Assembly (NCBI RefSeq): GCF_000725805.1
Contig: NZ_JOFT01000027.1
Location: forward strand, 123,807-187,806
Reading direction: 5' to 3'
DNA: 64,000 bases
Origin: Streptomyces xanthophaeus
GTDB taxonomy: Bacteria; Actinomycetota; Actinomycetes; Streptomycetales; Streptomycetaceae
Shown here: piece after piece, positions 10,818 through 19,556 of the stretch
Position numbering within the stretch: position 1 is the stretch's first letter
Layout: each line of letters starts with the position of its first letter
The notes under the pieces: model-generated
Seen by the model: only the letters and a program-made list of their open reading frames with translations
Databases searched by the model: none
What the model was told of the DNA's origin: nothing
Translations under genes and position numbers: made by a program

Positions 10818-12248
10818 TTACCCCATCTCCTCCAGCGCCTTGCCCTTGGTCTCCGGCACCCATTTGAGGACGAAGGGGATCGAGAGCACGGCGAAGATCG
10901 CGTAGATGACGTAGGCGCCGGACAGGTTCCAGTCCGACAGCGACGGGAAGCTGACCGTGATGACCCAGTTGGCGATCCACTGGGCGGCGGCCGCCACGCC
11001 GAGGGCCGCGGCCCGGATGCGGCCCGGGAACATCTCGCCGAGCAGCACCCAGACCACCACGCCCCAGGACAGGGCGAAGAAGAGCACGAAGCAGTTGGCC
11101 GCGATGAGGGCCACGAGCCCCTGGGTGTGCGGCAGGGCGATGTCGCCGCCGCTGGTGTCCTTGTAGGAGAAGGCCCACGCGGCCAGTCCGAGGGAGATCG
11201 CCATGCCGGTGGAGCCGATGAGCGCGAGCGGCTTGCGGCCGATCCGGTCGACGAACACCATCGCGATGACCGTACCGACGATGTTCACGACGGAGGTCTC
11301 GAAGGAGTACAGGAACGAGGAGCTCGGGTCGACACCGACCGACTGCCACAGCGAGGAGCTGTAGTAGAAGATCACGTTGATGCCGACGAGCTGCTGGAAG
11401 AGCGAGAGGCCGATGCCGACCCAGACGATCGGCAGGAAGCCGAAGCGGCCGCCGAGCAGGTCCTTGAAGGTCGACTTCTGCTCCGAATGGATGGCGTTGT
11501 CGATCTCACGGACCCGGGCGTCGGCGTCGATGCCCTCGCCCTCGACCTCGCGCAGGACCGTCTTGGCCTTGTCCATCTTGCCGACGGAGACGAGGAAGCG
11601 CGGGGACTCGGGGATGGCGAAGGACAGCAGACCGTAGAGCACGGCCGGGACGACCATGACGCCGAGCATCCACTGCCAGGCTTCGAGGCCGCCGATCTCT
11701 CCGCGCTGGTCCCCGTCGGCGAGGTTGAGGATGCCCCAGTTGACCAGCTGCGAGATGGCGATGCCGATGACGATGGCGGCCTGCTGGAAGGAGGCGAGCC
11801 GGCCCCGGTAGGCGGCCGGGGAGACCTCGGCGATGTAGGCGGGGCCGATCACCGAGGCCATGCCGATGCCGAAGCCGCCGACGATGCGCCACATGGCGAG
11901 GTCCCAGAGGGCGAACGGCAGGGCCGAACCGATGGCGCTCGCGGTGAAGAGGACGGCCGCGATCTGCATGCAGCGGATTCGGCCGATCCGGTCGGCGATA
12001 CGGCCGGCCGTGGCCGCACCGAAGGCGCAGCCGATGAGTGCGGCGGCGATCACCTGGGCGAGGGCGGCGGAGCCGACGTCGAAACGGTCGCGGATGGCCT
12101 CGACGGCCCCGTTGATGACCGAGCTGTCGTAGCCGAAGAGGAAACCGCCCATGGCAGCGGCCGCCGTGATGAAGATGACGTGCCCGAGGTGGTCGGGTGC
12201 TGCGCCCCGGCCACCGCCTGAGGCGGGTGCGTTCGCTGTGCTGGTCAA
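10818..12248 (-). CDS. glcP: Glucose permease GlcP (MFS sugar:proton symporter)
   Basis: Major-facilitator sugar porter of 476 residues with twelve membrane spans. Sugar-porter signatures are present: GGFLFGYDSSVINGA in span 1, the R-x-G-R-R-like loop IADRIGRIR, PESPRFLVSVGK in the central loop, QQLVGINVIFYYSSSLW in span 7 and PETKGKALEEM at the C-terminus. In Streptomyces, GlcP rather than a PTS is the main glucose importer and provides glucose for kinase-dependent carbon repression. A TTG start at 12248 is chosen because AGGAG sits 6 nt upstream; longer versions begin in non-coding sequence. Located just downstream of smc on the same strand but separated by 229 bp with its own candidate operators. 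Confidence 0.9.
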   Translation of the reverse strand: MTSTANAPASGGGRGAAPDHLGHVIFITAAAAMGGFLFGYDSSVINGAVEAIRDRFDVGSAALAQVIAAALIGCAFGAATAGRIADRIGRIRCMQIAAVLFTASAIGSALPFALWDLAMWRIVGGFGIGMASVIGPAYIAEVSPAAYRGRLASFQQAAIVIGIAISQLVNWGILNLADGDQRGEIGGLEAWQWMLGVMVVPAVLYGLLSFAIPESPRFLVSVGKMDKAKTVLREVEGEGIDADARVREIDNAIHSEQKSTFKDLLGGRFGFLPIVWVGIGLSLFQQLVGINVIFYYSSSLWQSVGVDPSSSFLYSFETSVVNIVGTVIAMVFVDRIGRKPLALIGSTGMAISLGLAAWAFSYKDTSGGDIALPHTQGLVALIAANCFVLFFALSWGVVVWVLLGEMFPGRIRAAALGVAAAAQWIANWVITVSFPSLSDWNLSGAYVIYAIFAVLSIPFVLKWVPETKGKALEEMG

Positions 12249-12389
12249 GGTGCGCTCCTGGGCCCGGCGCCGATGTCGGGAGTGGGGGTTGCCGTCTGTA
12301 CTCGTGTTCCTTGCGCGTGTTCCTCCAGTGGCGCACAGCAAACTGCGCACCACCACCTGAAGGTCGACACGGCACAGCAGAGCCTATGG

Positions 12390-12473
12390 CTTCACTTTCT
12401 GAAGTCAATAGGGGATGAAGAACGCGTTAAACGCGAAGACCCAGGGCTCTTGTGTTCACTTCATGAACTGAAG
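12390..12473 (-). promoter_or_regulatory. Two identical-format dyads upstream of glcP
   Basis: CTTCA-N5-TGAAG occurs twice: 12390-12404 (spacer CTTTC) and 12459-12473 (spacer TGAAC). The centres are 69 bp apart, about 140-220 bp upstream of the glcP start and just after the smc stop. Both have the same half sites and spacing, as expected of an operator pair for one dimeric regulator. Between them is a CGCGTTAAACGCG near-palindrome (12423-12435). Confidence 0.55.
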
Positions 12474-12477
12474 GGCC

Positions 12478-15400
12478 TCAGCGGAGCCGCTGGCTGATGA
12501 CCTTGGAGACCCCGTCGCCCTGCATGGAGACGCCATAGAGCGCGTCGGCGACCTCCATCGTCCGCTTCTGGTGCGTGATGACGATCAGCTGTGAGCTCTC
12601 CTGGAGCTCCTCCATGATCCGGATCAGCCGCTGGAGGTTGGTGTCGTCGAGCGCCGCCTCCACCTCGTCCATCACGTAGAACGGGCTGGGCCGCGCCTTG
12701 AAGATCGACACCAGCAGGGCCACGGCGGTCAGCGAGCGCTCACCGCCGGACAGCAGCGACAGCCGCTTGACCTTCTTGCCGGGAGGGCGCGCCTCGACGT
12801 CGACGCCGGTGGCGAGCATGTTGTCGGGATCGGTCAGGATCAGCCGGCCCTCCCCACCGGGGAACAGCCGCGAGAACACCCCCTCGAACTCCCGCGCCGT
12901 GTCGCGGTACGCCTCGGTGAACACCTGCTCGACCCGGGCGTCGACCTCCTTCACCACTTGAAGCAGATCGGCCCGTGTCTTGCGCAGGTCCTCCAACTGT
13001 TCGCTGAGGAACTGGTGTCGCTCCTCCAGCGCCGCGAACTCCTCCAGCGCGAGCGGATTCACCTTGCCGAGCTGCTGGTACGCCCGCTCGGCGGCCTTCA
13101 GCCGCTTCTCCTGCTGCGCCCGTACGAAGGGCCCGGGACGGTTGCGCGGATGCTCCGGGTCCGCCGGCAGCGTCTCGCCCTCGGCCGGCGGGGACGGCGG
13201 CACCGGCTGATCGGGCCCGTACTCGGCGACGAGCCCGGCCGCCGCCATGCCGAACTCCTCCAGCGCCTTGGTCTCCACCTGCTCGATGCGCAGCCGCTTC
13301 TCGGCGCCCAGCACCTCGCCGCGGTGCACGGAGTCGGTGAGCTTGTCGAGTTCGCCCAAAAGGTCCCGCCCGCGGTTCCTGGCCTCGCCGAGCTCCCGCT
13401 CGCGCAGGCCCTTGGCGTACTCGGCCGCGGTGCGCTCCTCGTCGGCCCGGCCCAGCGAGACCTCCACGTGCGCGAGCAGCTGCCGAGCGCCGTCGGCCAC
13501 CGCGCCCGCCACCTGCGCCTCGTGGCGCAGCCGGGCCCGGCGGCGCTCGGCCCTGGTGCGGGCCTCGCGCTCCGCCCTGGCTCCGCGGTCGAGCGAATCC
13601 GCCCTCCCAGCCAGCGCCTTGACCCGCTCCTCGTGGGTCCTGAGCTGGAGGCGGGCCTCCATCTCGGTCTGGCGGGCGTTGGCCCCGTCCGCGGCGAGCC
13701 GGTCCCGCCGGGAGCTGTCGGGCTCCTGCCCGCCCGCGTCCCCGGCCGGGTCGCTCTCCTCTGCCGTCGCCAGCTGCTCCGCGGCCTCCTCCACGTCGGC
13801 CAGCGCCTGCTCCAGCGCGTCCTGGGCCTTCGCCGCCGCGGCCACGCTGCGCTCGGCCTCGCCCGCGGCGCCCTTGGCCTGGCCGGCGAACCGCCCGAGC
13901 TGCTGCGCGGCCCCCGCGCGGGCCCGTTCCCCGGCGCGCCGCTGCTCGGCGAGCTCCTCGACCCGGGCCGCCAGGTGCTGCTTGTGCTCCTGCGCGGCCT
14001 CCAGGGCCCCGGCCAGCTCCGCGCACTGCCCGTCCAGCCGGGCCAGTTCCGCCGAGGCCTCGTCCACGGCGGCCTGCACCTCGATCAGGCTGGGCACACC
14101 GGCGGAGCCGCCCTGGGCCAGGCGAGCCCCGAGCACGTCGCCCTGGGCGGTGACGGCCACGGCCTCGGGGCGCCGGGCCACCAGTGCCTCGGCCTCCTCC
14201 AGGGTCCCGACGACGACGTGGTCCCGCAGCACCCATTCCACGGCCCGCACCAGGGCCGCGTCACCGTGCACCAGCCCGGCGGCCGGTACGGCCGCCGCCT
14301 GCGCGGCGACGTCGACGGGGGCAGGGGCCGGAGCGCCGACCGGGGCGGAGGCCGGGGCGCCGACCGGGGCAGGGGCCGGGGCGCCCACGGAGCCCGGCGC
14401 CTGGGCGCCCACGGCAGTGCCGCCGCCCTCCCCCGCCTGCCCGGGCACGCAGCCGTCCGGCTCCTCGCGCCGGCCCGCAGCGCCCGCGCCGTCCGCGGCG
14501 CCGCCCGCAGGCCCGGTCCGGAGAGGGCCCGCACCCTGGCCGGGCACCGCCGCGGCCGTGATCAGGAAGGCGGCACGGCCGCCGTCCGTGTCCCTCAGGT
14601 GGCGGATGGCCCCGGCCGCGGCCCCCGGTGAGGCCACCGCCAGCGCGTCCGCCGCCGAACCGAGCGCCGCCGCCACGGCGACCTCGTACCCCGCGGTCAC
14701 CGAGAGCCGCTCCGCCGCCGGGCCCAGCAGCCCGGCCAGCTGGTCCCGGGCCGCGAGCAGCGCCCCGGTTCCGTCCTTGCGGCGCAGCCCCAGCGCCAGC
14801 GCCTCGCGCCGCGCGGACACGGCGGCGCGCGAGCGCTCCGCGGCCTCGGCCGCCTGCCGGGCGGCGGTCAGCGCGGCCTCCGCCGCCGCCAGTTCGGCGC
14901 GCGCCGCCTCGTGTTCCCCGGTCGCCGCCGCGTCCCCGTCCAGCTCCCCGACCTCGGCCGCGAGGGCCTCGTACTCCTCCTGCGCCGCGGCCGCCCGGTC
15001 CTGCGCCCCGTCCCGCGCCAAGACCAGCCGGTCGATCTCGGCCTGGGCCGCGGCCGCCCGGGACCGGGCGGCGCCGAGGCGGCCCTTCAGCCGGGCCAGC
15101 GCCTCGCGCCGGTCGGCGACGGCCCGCGCGGCGTCCCTCAGCCGGCGCTCCTCCTCGGCGAGCTCCCGTTCCAGTTCGGCCCGGTGGGCCGAGGTGTCCT
15201 CCAGCGCGTACGAGGCCGCTTCCAGCGCCGCCGTCAGCTCCGCCTCCTGCTCGCGGATCCGGGCGGCCTCCTTCTCCATCTCCTCGGGGTCGCGGCCCCG
15301 CCGCTCCTCCTCCACGGGAGCCGAGGCGCTCTTGACCCGCGCGTCCGCCAGGCTGGCCGTCCCGCGGACCCGTTCGGCGAGCTGGGACAGCTCGTACCAG

Positions 15401-16266
15401 GTCTGCTGGGCCTGCCGCAGCCGCGGGGCGAGCTCCCGTACGGCCTCCTCCAGCTCCGCCTCGCGCCGCTGGGCGCCCGCGAGCTGCGCCTCGGCGGCCT
15501 CCTTGCGTTCCTTGAGCGCCGCCTCGTCCGCGATCTCGGCGTCGAGGGCGCCGCGCAGGGCCACCAGGTCGTCGGCGAGCAGCCGCAGCCGGGCGTCGCG
15601 CAGGTCCGCCTGGATCACGGCGGCCCGCCGGGCCACGGCCGCCTGCCGTCCGAGGGGTTTGAGCTGGCGCCGCAGCTCGTCGCCGAGGTCCTGCACGCGG
15701 GCGAGGTTGGCCTGCATCGCGTCCAGCTTGCGCAGCGCCTTCTCCTTGCGCTTGCGGTGCTTGAGCACTCCGGCCGCCTCCTCGATGAAGGCGCGGCGCC
15801 CCATGGGATCGGCGTGCAGTACGGAGTCCAGCTGACCCTGCCCGACGATGACGTGCATCTCGCGGCCGATGCCGGAGTCGGAGAGCAGTTCCTGGATGTC
15901 GAGCAGGCGGCAGGTGTCCCCGTTGATCTGGTACTCGCTGCTGCCGCCGCGGAACATGATCCGGGTGATGGTGACTTCGGCGTAGTCGATGGGCAGCGCG
16001 CCGTCGGAGTTGTCGATCGTCAGCGAGACCTCGGCGCGGCCGAGCGGCGGGCGCCCGGTGGTCCCGGCGAAGATGACGTCCTCCATCTTGCCGCCGCGCA
16101 GGGATTTGGCGCCCTGTTCGCCCATGACCCACGACAGGGCGTCCACCACGTTGGACTTGCCGGAGCCGTTCGGTCCCACGACACAGGTGATGCCGGGCTC
16201 GAAGCGCAGGGTGGTCGCGGAAGCAAAGGATTTGAATCCGCGCAGGGTCAGGGACTTGAGGTGCAC
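12478..16266 (-). CDS. smc: Chromosome segregation ATPase SMC
   Basis: Structural-maintenance-of-chromosomes protein, 1262 residues, working with ScpA/ScpB in chromosome organisation. The N-terminal ATPase half has CVVGPNGSGKSNVVDALSW (Walker A, about residues 30-47). Two long Ala/Glu/Arg-rich coiled coils flank the hinge. The C-terminal half has the signature LSGGERSLTAVALL and Walker B SPFYVMDEVEAALDD. The hinge is interrupted at about residues 575-660 by a Gly/Ala/Pro-rich stretch with repeats of GAPAPAPV type. That makes the protein longer than the roughly 1180 residues I recall for other Streptomyces SMCs. The extreme Ala/Arg codon content produces long shadow frames on the other strand. 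Confidence 0.95.
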   Translation of the reverse strand: MHLKSLTLRGFKSFASATTLRFEPGITCVVGPNGSGKSNVVDALSWVMGEQGAKSLRGGKMEDVIFAGTTGRPPLGRAEVSLTIDNSDGALPIDYAEVTITRIMFRGGSSEYQINGDTCRLLDIQELLSDSGIGREMHVIVGQGQLDSVLHADPMGRRAFIEEAAGVLKHRKRKEKALRKLDAMQANLARVQDLGDELRRQLKPLGRQAAVARRAAVIQADLRDARLRLLADDLVALRGALDAEIADEAALKERKEAAEAQLAGAQRREAELEEAVRELAPRLRQAQQTWYELSQLAERVRGTASLADARVKSASAPVEEERRGRDPEEMEKEAARIREQEAELTAALEAASYALEDTSAHRAELERELAEEERRLRDAARAVADRREALARLKGRLGAARSRAAAAQAEIDRLVLARDGAQDRAAAAQEEYEALAAEVGELDGDAAATGEHEAARAELAAAEAALTAARQAAEAAERSRAAVSARREALALGLRRKDGTGALLAARDQLAGLLGPAAERLSVTAGYEVAVAAALGSAADALAVASPGAAAGAIRHLRDTDGGRAAFLITAAAVPGQGAGPLRTGPAGGAADGAGAAGRREEPDGCVPGQAGEGGGTAVGAQAPGSVGAPAPAPVGAPASAPVGAPAPAPVDVAAQAAAVPAAGLVHGDAALVRAVEWVLRDHVVVGTLEEAEALVARRPEAVAVTAQGDVLGARLAQGGSAGVPSLIEVQAAVDEASAELARLDGQCAELAGALEAAQEHKQHLAARVEELAEQRRAGERARAGAAQQLGRFAGQAKGAAGEAERSVAAAAKAQDALEQALADVEEAAEQLATAEESDPAGDAGGQEPDSSRRDRLAADGANARQTEMEARLQLRTHEERVKALAGRADSLDRGARAEREARTRAERRRARLRHEAQVAGAVADGARQLLAHVEVSLGRADEERTAAEYAKGLRERELGEARNRGRDLLGELDKLTDSVHRGEVLGAEKRLRIEQVETKALEEFGMAAAGLVAEYGPDQPVPPSPPAEGETLPADPEHPRNRPGPFVRAQQEKRLKAAERAYQQLGKVNPLALEEFAALEERHQFLSEQLEDLRKTRADLLQVVKEVDARVEQVFTEAYRDTAREFEGVFSRLFPGGEGRLILTDPDNMLATGVDVEARPPGKKVKRLSLLSGGERSLTAVALLVSIFKARPSPFYVMDEVEAALDDTNLQRLIRIMEELQESSQLIVITHQKRTMEVADALYGVSMQGDGVSKVISQRLR

Positions 16267-16411
16267 GCCGCCGGACTCTACCTTTCGCGTTCGGTTTCAC
16301 CCATGAAGGTGCAGGGCACGACTCACGTCAAAAGGAGGAGACCCCCGACCGGCCCATCCTCCGGGCAGGCGGTGGCGCGGGTCCGCGGACAGGACCCGTG
16401 GTCCAAGAAAG

Positions 16412-16433
16412 AAGGGACGCCGAAGCGTCCCTT
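16412..16433. terminator. Short hairpin between small coiled-coil gene and smc
   Basis: 9-bp stem AAGGGACGC / GCGTCCCTT with CGAA loop, 40 bp past the stop of the small coiled-coil gene. It could attenuate read-through into smc. Confidence 0.5.
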
Positions 16434-16471
16434 GCAGATCATGCGGTGCTGGATTGCGTCGAATGAACGGG

Positions 16472-16687
16472 TCAGGTGAGCGCAGGCTCCGCCTGGGGTA
16501 CGTCGATGTCGATGCTGTCCAGCAGCGAGTCTCCGTGCTGAGCGGCGGCCGCGTTCAGCGCGTCATTTTCGGACTGAATCCGTACGAGCTCGGACTCGAG
16601 GTCCTGGACGCGCTGCTGAAGCCGTCGCATCTCGGCGAGGAGTCGCGGATCGGAACCGCCGACGTAACCGAGAAGCGCCTTTGCCAT
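16472..16687 (-). CDS. Small coiled-coil protein, function unknown
   Basis: 71-residue protein starting MAKALLGYVGGSDPRLLAEM. The middle (residues 15-45) is a strong heptad coiled coil (RRLQQRVQDLESELVRIQSENDAL-type spacing) followed by an acidic tail (DSLLDSIDIDVP). The start is the ATG at 16687; earlier in-frame codons lack coding character. This type of short protein is, to my knowledge, widespread in Streptomyces next to smc, but I know of no assigned function. A role in protein-protein interaction is the most that can be said. Confidence 0.75.
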   Translation of the reverse strand: MAKALLGYVGGSDPRLLAEMRRLQQRVQDLESELVRIQSENDALNAAAAQHGDSLLDSIDIDVPQAEPALT

Positions 16688-17036
16688 GATGGATGGTCCT
16701 CCACACTGAGTGACCGACCGAAGCGGTGTGGGTCGTGAGGGAATCGCACCCGCGGATGTCCGGCAGCGACGGACAGTCACTGCGCTTACTACTGCCAACA
16801 CTGCCAAACAGCTCAGGTGCGCGGGGCTTCCAGCGTCTCACCAAAAAGTTTGACGGTCAACACGATCACGCCCCGTATCGGCGGGCGTCCGGGCGCGCTC
16901 GAGGCGCGCGGAGATCATCCTCGTTTCCGAGCCTTCCACGGATCGACCGCCGCGGCAACGCGTCGGCGGAGAATGCGCAGTTCCGGCCGGGTGCCGACCG
17001 CCGCGAGATGTGATCAGTACATGATCAGTCGATCCT
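16688..17036. other. Intergenic region between small coiled-coil gene and acyP
   Basis: About 350 bp with no supported gene. It contains TGATCAG twice (around 16999-17031) and no clear hairpin. It presumably holds the promoter of the small coiled-coil gene. Confidence 0.4.
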
Positions 17037-17318
17037 TCACCTGATCGCGAACCCGTCGTAGCCACCGCGCGGTGTGCCCCAGATCTCTGTCACCCCGTCC
17101 ACCCTCCCGGGCGTGTCGGCGGACCTCAGCCAGTCGAGCAGCCGGTGGCAATTCTCACGTTGACCTTCGGCCACCACCTGTACTCGCCCGTCGTCGAGGT
17201 TGAGGGCGAAGCCGACGACCTCTCCGATCTCCAGGGCGTTGGCCCTGGTGAACCAACGGAAGCCCACTCCCTGTACACGGCCGCGCACCCAGGCGGTCAG
17301 CCGGACCTCTTCATCCAT
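17037..17318 (-). CDS. acyP: Acylphosphatase
   Basis: 93-residue enzyme hydrolysing acyl phosphates to carboxylate and phosphate. The signature [16 protein letters not shown] (residues 13-28) contains the phosphate-binding loop and catalytic Arg, and the catalytic Asn lies in [19 protein letters not shown]. Length is typical. The ATG start is clean. A single gene transcribed away from the CAP-domain gene. Confidence 0.93.
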   Translation of the reverse strand: MDEEVRLTAWVRGRVQGVGFRWFTRANALEIGEVVGFALNLDDGRVQVVAEGQRENCHRLLDWLRSADTPGRVDGVTEIWGTPRGGYDGFAIR

Positions 17319-17395
17319 GCGTGAACGCTAACCGGGCAAACACTTTCGGCACACATCGCCCCCCGATGCCATGGCGTACAGTCGCGCAGCAATGA

Positions 17396-17415
17396 ACTCA
17401 CCCATTTGGGTGAGT
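17396..17415. promoter_or_regulatory. Palindrome upstream of the CAP-domain gene
   Basis: ACTCACCCA-TT-TGGGTGAGT is a perfect 9-bp dyad with a 2-bp centre, ending 33 bp before the ATG. At this position it could be a repressor operator or a 5'-UTR hairpin. Confidence 0.5.
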
Positions 17416-17448
17416 AACGGATGATCTTGCAAGGAAGGCACGACAGCG

Positions 17449-18396
17449 ATGGGACGCCACCGACTCCACGCCGCCCCGCGCCGCGGCGGCAAACGCGGCA
17501 CCGCCGTGCGCTCCGGCCTGCTGGGCGTCTCGGTGGCCGTGGCCCTTGGGGCGGCGGCCGTGACCACCGGCATGGTGCCGGTCGGCGGGTCCTTCCCCTA
17601 TGTCGGCGTGAGCGGTACGGACACCGTCGCCGGGACGGCGGCCAAGGCCAAGGCCTCGCCGACTCCGGGCAGCACCTCACCGCAGGGCGGCCTCGCCAAC
17701 CTGTCCGGGCGTACCCCCGAGGCGCCGGCCCCCGCCGCCTCCGGCCGTCCCTCGGCCAAGCCCTCTCCGTCCGCGTCCCCGTCGGCCTCGGCCTCCGCTC
17801 CGGCCCCCGCCTCGCCGAGCCCGTCCGCCCCGGCCGCGCCGAGCACCGCGCCCGCGGCTCCGGCGTCCCCTTCCGCGAAGCCTCCGCACAAGCCCGTGGT
17901 CCCGGCCCCTTCGAAGCCGGCCGTCCCCGCGCCGTCCGTCCCGGCGCCGGTCATCCCCGCGCCGACCACCCCCGCACCCAAGCCCACACCGACGCCGGCG
18001 CCGACGCCCGACGACGGCCACTCGGCCGAGGAGGCCGCGGTGGTCACCCTGGTGAACCAGGCCCGCGCCCAGGCCGGGTGCGGTCCGGTACGGGCGAACC
18101 CGCCGCTGGCGGCGCTGGCCGGGGCCTTCAGCAAGGACATGGCCACCCGCGGCTTCTTCGACCACACCGACCCGGACGGGAACAGCCCCTGGGACCGCGC
18201 CGCCAAGGCCGGGCTCTCGGGCCTCGCCGCCGAGAACATCGCCCGCGGCCAGGGCGACGCCGCGTCCGTGATGACGGCCTGGATGGACAGCCCGGGCCAC
18301 AAGGCGAACATCCTCAACTGCGAGTTCCGCACCCTGGGCGTCGGCGTCCACGTCGCCGCCGGCGGCCCCTGGTGGACCCAGGAGTTCGGCTTCTAG
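17449..18396 (+). CDS. Secreted CAP/SCP-domain protein
   Basis: 315 residues. A basic N-terminus and hydrophobic stretch (SGLLGVSVAVALGAAAVTTG, residues 21-40) look like a secretion signal. A long Pro/Ala/Ser-rich linker (about residues 65-190) follows, then a C-terminal CAP domain from about residue 193. CAP landmarks are VTLVNQARAQAGCGPV, SKDMATRGFFDHTDPDG (His), AENIARGQ and MTAWMDSPGHKANILN (second His). CAP proteins act outside the cell, but their activity in bacteria is generally unknown. The ATG has AAGGA upstream, and a strong palindrome lies in the promoter region. Confidence 0.88.
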   Translation: MGRHRLHAAPRRGGKRGTAVRSGLLGVSVAVALGAAAVTTGMVPVGGSFPYVGVSGTDTVAGTAAKAKASPTPGSTSPQGGLANLSGRTPEAPAPAASGRPSAKPSPSASPSASASAPAPASPSPSAPAAPSTAPAAPASPSAKPPHKPVVPAPSKPAVPAPSVPAPVIPAPTTPAPKPTPTPAPTPDDGHSAEEAAVVTLVNQARAQAGCGPVRANPPLAALAGAFSKDMATRGFFDHTDPDGNSPWDRAAKAGLSGLAAENIARGQGDAASVMTAWMDSPGHKANILNCEFRTLGVGVHVAAGGPWWTQEFGF

Positions 18397-18422
18397 TCCG
18401 GCCGGGGCAGGCCGCCGCCCGC

Positions 18423-19034
18423 TCAGACGGCGACGGCCGCCAGGGCCGCGCGGCCCGCCACGACGATCCGGGTCTGCTCGGCCACCCGGCGCCCGAGGTG
18501 CTCGGCGGTCGCGATGTCGGCCTTGTGCACGGCGTCCGCACCCTCGTCGGAGTTGGACTGGGCCGCGGCGCCGGAGAAGAAGCCCAGGCGGTTGAGGTCG
18601 TTCTCGGACCCGGTGCTCGAATTCCAGCCCGGCTTCAGACCGAGGTTGACCCAGCTCATGCCGTGCTGCGCGGCCAGGATCTGGAAGTACTGCAGGGTGT
18701 GCAGCTTGTCGCCGCTCTTGGAGCCGGAGTTGGTGAAGCCGGCCGCCACCTTGTCCTGCCACACGTCCCCGAACCAGCGCTTCGAGGTGGCCTCGGCGAA
18801 GACGTGGAAGGCGCCCGAGGCCGTACCCATGTAGGTCGGGGAGCCGAAGACGATCGCGTCGGACGCGTCGAGCAGCTCCCACTGGGCGTCGTCGATCTCG
18901 TCCACCTTGATCAGGTGCACGGTGGCCCCGGCGTCCGCGGCGCCCGCCCGGACGGCCTCGGCGATGACGGCGGTGTGCCCGTACCCGGAGTGGTAGGCGA
19001 TCGAGACGACGGGGGTGTGAGCGGCTGCGGACAT
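18423..19034 (-). CDS. Flavodoxin-family NAD(P)H reductase (WrbA-like)
   Basis: 203-residue flavodoxin-fold protein. The FMN phosphate loop YHSGYGHTAVIAE is at residues 14-26, and the second FMN-contact region FGSPTYMGTASGAFHVFAEA near residues 63-82, as in WrbA/quinone reductases. C-terminal residues 140-175 (GFFSGAAAQSNSDEG) fit the family. It is divergent from an HxlR-family regulator, a common arrangement in which the regulator controls an electrophile- or quinone-detoxifying reductase. Confidence 0.87.
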   Translation of the reverse strand: MSAAAHTPVVSIAYHSGYGHTAVIAEAVRAGAADAGATVHLIKVDEIDDAQWELLDASDAIVFGSPTYMGTASGAFHVFAEATSKRWFGDVWQDKVAAGFTNSGSKSGDKLHTLQYFQILAAQHGMSWVNLGLKPGWNSSTGSENDLNRLGFFSGAAAQSNSDEGADAVHKADIATAEHLGRRVAEQTRIVVAGRAALAAVAV

Positions 19035-19089
19035 GGTGGTTCTCCCTCAAGACGTTCCTGCGGCGTCGCGGTGCGACAAGAGAAAGAAA

Positions 19090-19129
19090 AGCACTAACTT
19101 TTCGAAAGCGCAACCTACGAGTTAGCGCT
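19090..19129. promoter_or_regulatory. Candidate HxlR operator between divergent genes
   Basis: AGCACTAAC (19090-19098) and GTTAGCGCT (19121-19129) form an inverted repeat (8 of 9 pairs) around a 22-bp spacer that holds a TTCGAA core. It lies in the 117-bp space between the flavodoxin gene and the HxlR gene, which suits control of both. Confidence 0.55.
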
Positions 19130-19151
19130 GCACAGGAGTACGCTTGTTCGT

Positions 19152-19556
19152 ATGGAGACCCCTGCCTGTACCGAAGCCGACGCAGCGCTCCCGCCGTTCG
19201 ACGTCTTCGCGCGCGCCTGCCCGTCCCGGGAGACCCTGGAGCACGTCACCGGACGGTGGGGCAGCCTCGTCGTGGGCGCGCTGCGCGAAGGCCCGTGCCG
19301 CTTCAACGAGCTGCGGCGACGGGTGGAGGGGGTCAGCGAGAAGATGCTCTCCCAGACGCTGCACGCCCTGGAGCGGGACGGCATCGTCCACCGCGAGGCG
19401 CAGCCCACGAACCCGCCGCGCGTCGACTACGAACTCACCCCGCTCGGCGTCGAGGTGGCGGACCGGCTGCTCTCGCTCATCCACTGCCTGGAGGGAAGCA
19501 TGCCGCAGGTGCTGAGTGCCCGGCAGTCCTACGACACCGCGCGCGGCGGCCTCTGA
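19152..19556 (+). CDS. HxlR-family winged-helix transcriptional regulator
   Basis: 134 residues. It carries the HxlR signature in order: [48 protein letters not shown] (about residues 36-83), then the wing [11 protein letters not shown]. Cys at positions 6 and 20 may be redox sensors as in other HxlR proteins (inference). An AGGAG lies 13 nt before the ATG, rather far. Its last 28 bp overlap convergently with mutM. Confidence 0.88.
   Translation: METPACTEADAALPPFDVFARACPSRETLEHVTGRWGSLVVGALREGPCRFNELRRRVEGVSEKMLSQTLHALERDGIVHREAQPTNPPRVDYELTPLGVEVADRLLSLIHCLEGSMPQVLSARQSYDTARGGL

Noticed and set aside
12958-15835. Long plus-strand frames of 550-860 codons opposite smc
   Set aside because: They mirror the Ala/Glu/Arg-rich coiled coils of SMC, show no family motif and have low-complexity Ser/Arg/Ala composition.
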